Assembly (NCBI GenBank): GCA_002293425.1
Contig: DBDE01000032.1
Location: 1 to 19,941, forward strand
DNA length: 19,941 nucleotides
Origin: Alistipes sp. UBA940
GTDB lineage: Bacteria > Bacteroidota > Bacteroidia > Bacteroidales > Rikenellaceae
Direction of reading: 5' to 3'
The notes beneath the pieces are model-generated. The model made no database searches. It saw only the letters and a program-made list of their open reading frames with translations, and was not told the DNA's origin. Position 1 is the stretch's first letter. The number at the start of each line of letters is the position of its first letter. Both the position numbers and the translations under genes were made by a program. Shown piece by piece: positions 13,795-19,941 of this stretch.

Positions 13795-15573
13795 TTAACG
13801 ACTCTCATACCACCTCACGTAAGCCCCATTGACAAAACGCACCCCCCCCCGCGTCGGATAATCGCCCGAAAAGTACCAATCGCCGTCATTGCCCGCACAA
13901 GCCTCACGGAGCTTCTGTTCGGTCTGATAAACCACTCCCACCTGACAATCGCAATCCTCGGGCGTGACCATTTGCGCAATCTTCTTCGAAACGGCGTCGT
14001 AATCGAACGCCTCGTAGACCCTCTTAACGTGGTTTTCGGCATCGGGCTGCTCCTTACACAGCCTGTACACCTCATCCAGCAACGAGCTTTTCCCTGCCTC
14101 TTTCAACAACTCCACCACCGCCAAAAACGCAATAAATTCGTCCATATTGGACATATCAATCCCATAGCAATCGGGGTACCTCACCTGCGGCGACGACGAA
14201 ACGACAACTATTTTCTTCGGCCTCAATCGGCTAAGTATCTTCACGATGCTCTTCTTCAGCGTCGTTCCACGGACAATGCTGTCGTCCATCACCACGGCAT
14301 AATCCTCCCCGGGGGTGATGGTGTCGTATGTGATGTCGTACACGTGGGTCGCCAGCTCATTCCGCCGATCGCCGTCGGCAATGAATGTGCGGAGCTTGAT
14401 GTCCTTCACCGCCAGCTTCTCGGTCCTAACCTTGTGGCCCACTATCTCGCGAATGGCCTCGGGCGAAATCCTGTCTCCCAAAGCAACCAACTTCTCGACC
14501 TTCAAGCTGTCGTTGTACTCCTCCAACCCCTCCATCATCCCCATCCACGCAACCTCGGCCGTGTTGGGAATGAATGAAAACACCCCGTGGTCAATATCGT
14601 TATCGATCTCTTTGAGGATGCCGGGCACCAGCAACCTCCCCAACATCTTGCGCTCGCGATAGATGTCGGCATCCGTCCCGCGCGAAAAGTATATCCGCTC
14701 GAACGAACACGGCCGCGGATCTATCGCATCGTTTATCTGATAGAGACCGACACCTCCGTCTCTGTCAAGCACAATAGCCTGCCCTGGCATCAGCTCCTTA
14801 ACCTCGTCTGTGCTCAGATTCATAGCCGTCTGAATGACCGCCCTTTCGGAGGCCACGATGGCTATCTCGTCGTCATAATAATAGTGCGCCGAGCGGATCC
14901 CCCACGGGTCGCGAAGCGTAAAGCCTTCGCCGCTCCCGACGAGCCCCGAAATCACATATCCGCCATCCCACGTCCGCGACGCCTTTCTCAACAAGCCTTC
15001 GATGTCGACCCTCGAATCGACAGGCACGGCGTCCAACATTCCGCCCAACTGCTCCAGCAGAATAAAGGTGTCGGCATTGTTGCGCGGATGCTGGCCCTCG
15101 CGGACGATGCTCTCCAAAATTTCGGCCGTGTTGGTCATCGAAAAGTTTCCGGCCAACAGAAGATTCCTCTGCCGCCAATTGCTCCGCCGCAGGAACGGAT
15201 GGACAAACGACGTACCCTCCCGACCCTGGGTGCTATACCGCAGATGGCCCAACATCAACTCGCCATCGAACGGCAGATCGGTTTCGCCCTTCGCCGCCGC
15301 GCGCTTCTTTTCGGCGTGAACCTTGGCAAATATCTCCGCAATAGCCCCGCTGCCAAGTGCCCTCTCGCGGAAAATATACTCCTGGCCGACCTCGGCATTA
15401 ACTTTAACAACAGCCAATCCGGCACCCTCCTGGCCGCGGTTGTGCTGCTTTTCCATCATCAGATAGAGCTTCCTCAGGCCCCATCCCGATCCATACTTCT
15501 CATAATAATAATTTAGCGGCTTGCGCAATCTGATCTGCACAATGCCGCACTCGTGTTTTACCTCGTCGCTCAT
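13795..15573 (-). CDS. purF: PurF-like amidophosphoribosyltransferase, long Bacteroidota type
   Basis: A 592-residue class II glutamine amidotransferase joined to a phosphoribosyltransferase domain. PurF makes 5-phosphoribosylamine from PRPP and glutamine, the first step of purine synthesis. The presumed catalytic cysteine is C9 in KHECGIV, so a short propeptide would have to be removed. Glutaminase-domain motifs are seen at RGQEGAG (46-52), GHLRYSTQG (109-117) and GNFSMTN (142-148). The PRPP loop is VVMDDSIVRGTT (427-438). It is longer than the usual 450-500 residues of PurF and matches a variant known from Bacteroides relatives, where a second canonical PurF is often present, so its exact job is less certain. 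The frame is open upstream to 15939, but that region lies antisense to birA; the ATG at 15571-15573 is chosen. A G9 run lies near the 3' end. Confidence 0.85.
   Translation of the reverse strand: MSDEVKHECGIVQIRLRKPLNYYYEKYGSGWGLRKLYLMMEKQHNRGQEGAGLAVVKVNAEVGQEYIFRERALGSGAIAEIFAKVHAEKKRAAAKGETDLPFDGELMLGHLRYSTQGREGTSFVHPFLRRSNWRQRNLLLAGNFSMTNTAEILESIVREGQHPRNNADTFILLEQLGGMLDAVPVDSRVDIEGLLRKASRTWDGGYVISGLVGSGEGFTLRDPWGIRSAHYYYDDEIAIVASERAVIQTAMNLSTDEVKELMPGQAIVLDRDGGVGLYQINDAIDPRPCSFERIYFSRGTDADIYRERKMLGRLLVPGILKEIDNDIDHGVFSFIPNTAEVAWMGMMEGLEEYNDSLKVEKLVALGDRISPEAIREIVGHKVRTEKLAVKDIKLRTFIADGDRRNELATHVYDITYDTITPGEDYAVVMDDSIVRGTTLKKSIVKILSRLRPKKIVVVSSSPQVRYPDCYGIDMSNMDEFIAFLAVVELLKEAGKSSLLDEVYRLCKEQPDAENHVKRVYEAFDYDAVSKKIAQMVTPEDCDCQVGVVYQTEQKLREACAGNDGDWYFSGDYPTRGGVRFVNGAYVRWYESR
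13842..13850 (-). repeat. G9 homopolymer inside the purF-like gene
   Basis: Nine consecutive G on the coding strand within the codons for RGGV of the conserved C-terminal segment (SGDYPTRGGVRFVNGAY). It is the longest homopolymer seen in coding sequence in this window. Gain or loss of one base would replace the last 17 or so residues by short unrelated tails. Confidence 0.9.
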
Positions 15574-15580
15574 CGTGCCA

Positions 15581-15610
15581 CAAAGATACAAAAAGATACA
15601 AAAAATGCAA
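15581..15610 (-). promoter_or_regulatory. Promoter of the purF-like gene: TTG, 19 bp, TATCTTTG
   Basis: This is the only complete Bacteroidota-type promoter in the window. On the minus strand a TTG (15608-15610) is followed after 19 bp by TATCTTTG (15581-15588). The -7 box ends 7 nt before the ATG, giving a leader of only a few nucleotides. The TTG directly adjoins the birA stop codon. A second, imperfect box TATCTTTTTG lies just upstream. Confidence 0.75.
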
Positions 15611-16321
15611 TTATATAACAAACGAAACCTCGCGGAAAAGGAACTCGCGAACGGTGCCATCCTGCAACTCGACAACCAGCCCACCGCCCGGGCGCACGCC
15701 ACGGATAGTTCCCCGAAACCGCTCCCCGTTCGCCAATTCATACTCCGCAAGCTCATCCAGCCGATATATCCGAGAGTGGTACTCGCGCTGAAAATCGCCC
15801 TCACGCAACTGTTCCACCCGCCGCATAACACACTCGCAGGCCCGCCGCAAAACCTCGCCTCGGTCCACCTCGCGACCCAGCTCGACCGCCATAGAAGTGG
15901 GATTGGGCAGCGCACTGTCGAACACCCGCTGGTTGACATTGATGCCGATCCCCACCCCGCTCCGAGCCAGCATCCCGTTCGCGCCCAGAGTGTGGTCGAT
16001 CAGCACCCCAACCACCTTACGATCACCTATATATATGTCGTTGGTCCACTTCACCCGCGCATCCAATCCATAGAGCACAAACACATCGACCAGCCCCAAC
16101 GCCACCGCCTGAAGCAGCAAAAACTGTTCATTCGATCGCAAAAAACCCGTGTCGAGCACCACGCTAAACATCAGGTTTTCGCCCGCCGGAGAGTGCCACA
16201 CCCGCCCCCGCTGACCCCGACCAGCAGTCTGGTGCTCGGCCACAACCACATCGCCGTGGCGATACTTATCGTCGCGCGCCTCGTCGATGGTGGAACTTAA
16301 TTCGTCGAAAAAGTAAAACAT
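15611..16321 (-). CDS. birA: Biotin-[acetyl-CoA-carboxylase] ligase, monofunctional
   Basis: Attaches biotin to the carrier domain of biotin-dependent carboxylases through biotinyl-5'-AMP. The 236-residue product has the nucleotide loop GRGQRGRVW (34-42; family GRGRRGRxW), KWTND (91-95; usually KWPND), KVVGVLID with K102 as the catalytic lysine, and GIGINVN (124-130). There is no N-terminal winged-helix domain, so it is the non-regulatory ligase. The Pro-to-Thr change in KWPND is a mild deviation. The open frame extends more than 1.8 kb upstream on this strand, antisense to the oligopeptidase gene; this is a shadow. The -7 box ends 4 nt before the ATG, implying a leaderless message. Confidence 0.94.
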   Translation of the reverse strand: MFYFFDELSSTIDEARDDKYRHGDVVVAEHQTAGRGQRGRVWHSPAGENLMFSVVLDTGFLRSNEQFLLLQAVALGLVDVFVLYGLDARVKWTNDIYIGDRKVVGVLIDHTLGANGMLARSGVGIGINVNQRVFDSALPNPTSMAVELGREVDRGEVLRRACECVMRRVEQLREGDFQREYHSRIYRLDELAEYELANGERFRGTIRGVRPGGGLVVELQDGTVREFLFREVSFVI

Positions 16322-16325
16322 ACCG

Positions 16326-16333
16326 CAAAAATA
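16326..16333 (-). promoter_or_regulatory. -7 box of birA (TATTTTTG), leaderless configuration
   Basis: The minus strand reads TATTTTTG, matching TAnnTTTG, ending 4 nt before the birA ATG. It lies back to back with the divergent box at 16336-16343, with only 2 bp between them. Confidence 0.6.
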
Positions 16334-16335
16334 TG

Positions 16336-16343
16336 TAAATTTG
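16336..16343 (+). promoter_or_regulatory. -7 box of the oligopeptidase-lysC operon (TAAATTTG)
   Basis: TAAATTTG matches TAnnTTTG and ends 20 nt before the ATG at 16364. Its -33 region must lie within the first codons of birA, so the two promoters overlap. Confidence 0.6.
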
Positions 16344-16363
16344 CCCCCAAATTCACACCGATT

Positions 16364-18493
16364 ATGAAAAAATTTTTGCTCTTCGCGCTGGCCGCGGCAA
16401 TGACCGCCTGCCAACAAAACAGCCCTAAAACTGCGATCACAATGTTGCCCTATCCCGACACCCAACGCGGCGACGTAGCCGACAACTATCACGGAACCAC
16501 CGTTGCCGACCCCTATCGCTGGCTGGAAGATGCCGACTCGCCGCAAACTGCCGAGTGGGTGAAGGCCCAAAACGAGGTCACGTTCGACTATCTCTCCCAG
16601 ATTCCCTATCGCGACGCGGTTCGGAAGCGGTTGACCGAGCTGTGGGACTATCCCAAGAACGGCGCGCCCAGGAAGGTGGGTGAGGATTGGTATTTCAGCT
16701 ATCGCAACGACGGGTTGCAGAATCAAAGCGTGCTGTATCGTCAGCGCGGACTGGATGGCGAGCGGGAGGTGTTTTTGGATCCGAATACGCTTTCCGAAGA
16801 CGGTACGGTGGCCCTGGGTTCGACCACATTTTCGCGCGACGGCAAGTGGCTGGCCTATTCGGTAGCAGCGGCGGGCTCGGATTGGGTGAAGATACACCTG
16901 CGGGACGTGGAGACGGGCGAAGATGCACCGGACATTATCGAATGGGTGAAATTTTCGGGCGCGGTATGGGCTCCCGATAGCAAAGGGTTCTATTACAGTT
17001 GCTATGAGGCCCCAAAGGACGGAAACATCTATTCTGTGCAGAACCAGCACCAGATGGTCTACTATCACGCGCTGGGCACTCCCCAGAGCGAGGATGTGAG
17101 AATATATCGCGACGACCGGCACCCTCTGCGCTATTTCCACGGCGAGGAGAGCTACGACGGCAAATATCTGTTCGTGAGCGGAAGCGAGGGAACGAGCGGG
17201 ACGGAACTGCTCTATCGCGCGGCGGATGAAGAGGCTTTTCGTGTGCTTTTCCGTGGGTTCGAATACGACTATTATGTGGCGCACGCCGAGGGCGACACTG
17301 CGTGGATATACACCAACGACGGAGCTCCGAACTATCGGCTTGTTCGTGTGAACCTTGCAAATCCCGCGGAAGGTCTTGTGGACGTGGTGGCCGAAGATCC
17401 TAAGACTCTGCTGTCCAACGTCTCGATAGTGGGCGGCTATATAATGGCCGAATATCTTGTCGACGCAACGAGCAAAATAGTGCAGTGCGATATGGAAGGA
17501 CGTGTCGTCAGGGAAGTTGCGTTGGATGCCCTCGGAACGGCGAGCGGCTTTGGCGGTGAAAAGGAAGACACGGAAGTTTTTTACGCGCTGTCCACCTACA
17601 CCGCCCCGCCGACCATCTACCGTTATGAGTTGGCGACGGGCACTTCGACCCTTATCGAGCGTCCGAAAGTGGATTTCGATCCCGCCGATTTTGTGACCGA
17701 GCAGGTGTTCTTCACCTCGAAGGACGGCACGCAGGTCCCGATGTTCATCGTGCACAAGAAGGGCATCAAGATGAATGGCCAGAACCCGACCTATCTCTAC
17801 GGCTATGGCGGTTTCAATATCAGCATCACTCCCGGGTTTTCGGCCGCTCGGATTATGTTTATGGAGCAGGGCGGCATTTACGTGGATGTCAACCTGAGGG
17901 GTGGCGGCGAATATGGCGAGACGTGGCACCAGGCGGGTATGTTGGAGAATAAGCAAAATGTTTTCGACGACTTTATCGGGGCGGCCGAGTGGTTGATCGA
18001 CAACCGATACACCTCTCCGTCCAAGCTGGCCATTGCCGGCGGATCGAATGGAGGCTTGCTGGTGGGTGCGGCTATGACCCAGCGTCCCGATCTGTTTGCG
18101 GTTGCGCTTCCGGCGGTGGGTGTGATGGATATGTTGCGCTATCATCGCTTTACGGTCGGCTGGGGCTGGAGCGTGGAGTATGGCAATGCCGACAATGCCG
18201 AGCAATTCGAGTACATCTATAAATATTCACCTCTGCATAATCTTCGTGAGGGAGTTTGCTATCCGGCCACGTTGATAACCACCGCCGATCACGACGATCG
18301 CGTGGTTCCGGCCCATTCGTTCAAGTTTGCGGCGCAGTTGCAGTACGACCAGTCGTGTGGCCGCCCGACGCTTATTCGCATCGACACCAACGCGGGTCAC
18401 GGGGCGGGCAAACCCACCTCGAAGCGCATCGACGAGATGGCAGACACCTATTCTTTTGTTTTTCACAATACCGATACGGCTGTTAAGTTCTGA
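16364..18493 (+). CDS. Prolyl oligopeptidase family serine peptidase (S9A), lipoprotein
   Basis: A 709-residue S9A peptidase that cleaves short peptides after proline. The N-terminus is a lipoprotein signal with MTAC and C16 as the lipidated residue; residues after it (QQNSPKTA) lack acidic residues of the Bacteroidota surface-export signal, so a periplasm-facing location is inferred. Residues about 25-90 fit the N-terminal S9A segment (DPYRWLED, 49-56), the middle is a seven-bladed propeller, and the C-terminal alpha/beta-hydrolase domain carries the triad S561 (GGSNGGLL), D644 (ADHDDRVVP) and H679 (NAGHGAG). The substrate-binding Arg equivalent is R646. The stop overlaps the lysC ATG by 1 nt. 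Length is normal for the family. Confidence 0.96.
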   Translation: MKKFLLFALAAAMTACQQNSPKTAITMLPYPDTQRGDVADNYHGTTVADPYRWLEDADSPQTAEWVKAQNEVTFDYLSQIPYRDAVRKRLTELWDYPKNGAPRKVGEDWYFSYRNDGLQNQSVLYRQRGLDGEREVFLDPNTLSEDGTVALGSTTFSRDGKWLAYSVAAAGSDWVKIHLRDVETGEDAPDIIEWVKFSGAVWAPDSKGFYYSCYEAPKDGNIYSVQNQHQMVYYHALGTPQSEDVRIYRDDRHPLRYFHGEESYDGKYLFVSGSEGTSGTELLYRAADEEAFRVLFRGFEYDYYVAHAEGDTAWIYTNDGAPNYRLVRVNLANPAEGLVDVVAEDPKTLLSNVSIVGGYIMAEYLVDATSKIVQCDMEGRVVREVALDALGTASGFGGEKEDTEVFYALSTYTAPPTIYRYELATGTSTLIERPKVDFDPADFVTEQVFFTSKDGTQVPMFIVHKKGIKMNGQNPTYLYGYGGFNISITPGFSAARIMFMEQGGIYVDVNLRGGGEYGETWHQAGMLENKQNVFDDFIGAAEWLIDNRYTSPSKLAIAGGSNGGLLVGAAMTQRPDLFAVALPAVGVMDMLRYHRFTVGWGWSVEYGNADNAEQFEYIYKYSPLHNLREGVCYPATLITTADHDDRVVPAHSFKFAAQLQYDQSCGRPTLIRIDTNAGHGAGKPTSKRIDEMADTYSFVFHNTDTAVKF

Positions 18494-19749
18494 TGAAAGT
18501 ATACAAGTTCGGAGGTGCATCGGTGCGAAATGCCGCGGGCGTGCGCAATCTCAAATACATTGTCGAGGATCAGATGGGCGGCTTGTTCATCGTCGTGTCG
18601 GCTATGGGCAAAACCACCAATTCGCTCGAACGGGTGGTGGACGGTTTTATGGCCGGCGACCGTGACGACGCTACGGAAGAGTTTGGCAGAATCGAGGAGT
18701 ACCACAACTCGATAATCGAGGAGTTGGAAATGGCGGTGCCCGCGGCAGTGAAGAAACTTTACGGCGAAGTCAGAGATGTGCTGGCTCACGAAAAACCCGT
18801 CGAAAGCGAGTTCGAGCGGTGGTACGACCGCATCGTGAGCTATGGCGAGCTGATCTCCACCACCATCATCTCCGAGTTTTTGAATGCCTCCGGCGTGGCG
18901 AACAGGTGGGTCGATATGCGGCGCGCGCTGGTCACCGACGATCGGTTCAAGTACGCCAATGTCGATATGGAACGATCGGAGAAGACGTTGCGCCAAGCCG
19001 TGGCAGGCGACATCGAAGTGTTTGTCGGCCAGGGCTTTATCGGCGGAACTTTGTCTGGCGAGACAACCACTCTGGGGCGCGAAGGGAGCGACTATTCGGC
19101 CGCTGTGGTGGCGTCGATCCTCGATGCCGACAGCGTGTCGATATGGAAGGACGTGATGGGGGTACTGAACGCCGACCCCAAGATTTTTCCGGAGAGCACG
19201 TTTATCCCAGAGTTGACCTATCTGGATGCCGTGGAGCTGGCTTTCAGTGGTGCCCAGATTATCCATCCGAAGACCATCAAGCCGTTGCAGAACAAGAATA
19301 TTCCGCTCCACGTGCGTCCTTTCGGCGATAAGCACGCGCCCGGGAGTGTTATTCGGGGTGAGATTTCGGTGCCGATCGAGGTGCCGATCCTGATTTTAAA
19401 GCGCGGTCAGGTGTTGATGCAGATTCGTCCGCGGGACTATTCGTTTGTGTTGGAGGAGAGGATGGGCGAGATTTTCGGGGTGTTGGAGAAGTACAATGTC
19501 AAGGTCAATCTGGTTCAGACTTCGGCGGTGAATATGAGTTTGTCGATCGACCGGACGCGTCGGGTGGAGGAGTTGGTGGTGGCGTTGGAGGGTGCCGGAT
19601 TTTTCGTGACGTGTGATTGGGGGATGGAGTTGCTCACTATTCGCGGGTACACGATGGCCTATTTGGAGCGTTATGGTCGGGGCGAGGATCTGTTTTTGGT
19701 TCAGCGCACCCGCAAGATTATGCGCCTCGTCAGGCGCGAAACCACATAA
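18493..19749 (+). CDS. lysC: Aspartate kinase, monofunctional
   Basis: Phosphorylates L-aspartate, the entry to lysine, threonine, methionine and diaminopimelate synthesis. The 418-residue product has the N-terminal KFGGASV (5-11), VVSAMGKTTN, TTTLGREGSDYSA (191-203), IWKDVMGVLNADPK (217-230) and AQIIHPKT (254-261). Residues from about 300 on form the ACT-type regulatory region. KFGGASV and the overall length fit the Bacteroidota type without a homoserine dehydrogenase fusion. Its ATG overlaps the stop of the oligopeptidase gene (TGATG), so it is probably coupled to it. The C-terminus (LVQRTRKIMRLVRR) looks complete for the family. No lysine riboswitch is visible upstream, as expected for a second gene. 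Confidence 0.95.
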   Translation: MKVYKFGGASVRNAAGVRNLKYIVEDQMGGLFIVVSAMGKTTNSLERVVDGFMAGDRDDATEEFGRIEEYHNSIIEELEMAVPAAVKKLYGEVRDVLAHEKPVESEFERWYDRIVSYGELISTTIISEFLNASGVANRWVDMRRALVTDDRFKYANVDMERSEKTLRQAVAGDIEVFVGQGFIGGTLSGETTTLGREGSDYSAAVVASILDADSVSIWKDVMGVLNADPKIFPESTFIPELTYLDAVELAFSGAQIIHPKTIKPLQNKNIPLHVRPFGDKHAPGSVIRGEISVPIEVPILILKRGQVLMQIRPRDYSFVLEERMGEIFGVLEKYNVKVNLVQTSAVNMSLSIDRTRRVEELVVALEGAGFFVTCDWGMELLTIRGYTMAYLERYGRGEDLFLVQRTRKIMRLVRRETT

Positions 19750-19941
19750 CCGAACACCCTCTTCTTCTCAGCTTCAGGCAACCAAGGCGGCACCAGTCAG
19801 GGCACGTACGGTCGTTATTGGTCTGCGACGCCGAACTCATCCAATACCTCCAACGCCATCGACCTGAACTTCGGCAGTACGCGCGTCCAGCCGAACGGCA
19901 GCCACAATAAGGCCATTGGTTTCTCCGTCCGGTGCATTCGC
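19750..19941 (+). pseudogene. C-terminal fragment of a FISUMP (Fib_succ_major) / C-type-lectin-like protein, no start
   Basis: Immediately after the lysC TAA and in the same frame, 64 codons run to the window edge without a stop. They read as the C-terminal end of a FISUMP-type domain: LFFSASGN, then GRYWSATP (21-28), a variable segment rich in N, S, T and G (29-56), then GFSVRCIR at the very end. No ATG, GTG or TTG lies in frame before the domain, so it is not expressed as seen. The same family includes target proteins of diversity-generating retroelements, in which exactly this C-terminal segment is variable. Here 18 of the 28 codons at 19834-19917 have the form NNC, as produced from AAC-rich templates, although these genes favour C-ending codons anyway. 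It may be a remnant, a template or variable repeat, or an assembly artefact at a contig end. Confidence 0.7.

Noticed and set aside
15574..15939. 122-codon upstream extension of the purF-like gene
   Set aside because: It overlaps birA on the same strand in another frame, has no similarity to the family, and the promoter sits at 15581-15610.
16322..18205. A very long minus-strand open frame continuous with birA and antisense to the oligopeptidase gene
   Set aside because: The oligopeptidase on the plus strand has clear catalytic motifs along its whole length. The antisense translation is rich in H, R and L with no family features, as expected for a shadow of C-ending codons. The birA start at 16321 fits the family N-terminus.
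19613..19910. Two plus-strand open frames across the lysC end in other frames
   Set aside because: They lack any family resemblance, whereas lysC and the FISUMP fragment explain this stretch in frame 1.
18493..19941. lysC reading through its stop into the FISUMP fragment as one fusion protein
   Set aside because: The frames are the same but the TAA is clean, the aspartate kinase is full-length at that point, and nothing suggests stop-codon recoding.

Overview
The window reads as a chromosomal segment of a member of the Bacteroidota, most likely order Bacteroidales. The evidence is a complete Na+-translocating NADH:quinone reductase operon, a four-subunit 2-oxoacid:ferredoxin oxidoreductase, a long PurF-like amidotransferase of the type found in Bacteroides relatives, a RicT/PSP1 protein, a FISUMP-type protein fragment, almost no Shine-Dalgarno sequences, and a TAnnTTTG -7 box upstream of every transcription unit that can be delimited. 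A Rikenellaceae/Alistipes-like source is a guess from overall flavour only. All coding assignments come from reading protein motifs; no database search was possible.

Layout. Bases 1-217 hold a composite repeat: three GC-rich cores embedded in 7-bp tandem repeats, then a second 7-bp array. A terminator with a UUCG loop follows (218-246). Next, on the minus strand, is nqrABCDEF (5956 down to 249), with a 44-codon ORF of unknown nature tiled between nqrE and nqrF. Upstream and also on the minus strand lies korDABC (8559 down to 6027). The plus strand then carries a MATE exporter (8630-9958) and a ricT-trmB pair (9986-11834). These converge on a minus-strand PIG-L deacetylase-nagB pair (13769 down to 11902). 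Further upstream on the minus strand are a PurF-like amidophosphoribosyltransferase (15573 down to 13795) and a monofunctional biotin ligase (16321 down to 15611). Divergent from birA, the plus strand carries a lipoprotein prolyl oligopeptidase overlapping lysC (16364-19749). The window ends in a start-less C-terminal fragment of a FISUMP/C-type-lectin-like protein (19750-19941).

How the genes work together. The kor complex makes CoA thioesters and reduced ferredoxin from 2-oxoacids. NQR oxidises NADH and pumps Na+. The two sit head to tail with only an internal promoter between them and no visible terminator, so they may form one regulatory unit of anaerobic energy metabolism. PIG-L and NagB are translationally overlapped and probably act in amino-sugar catabolism. 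The other genes are housekeeping.

Most notable items: the extra small ORF inside the nqr operon; the terminal FISUMP fragment with an NNC-rich variable segment, resembling the variable region of a diversity-generating retroelement; a repeat family present intact at 1-217 and decayed and inverted at 11841-11898; and promoters so close to start codons that several mRNAs should be leaderless, including two back-to-back -7 boxes 2 bp apart between birA and the oligopeptidase gene. There is no gene-free stretch longer than 300 bases; the longest is 1-248.
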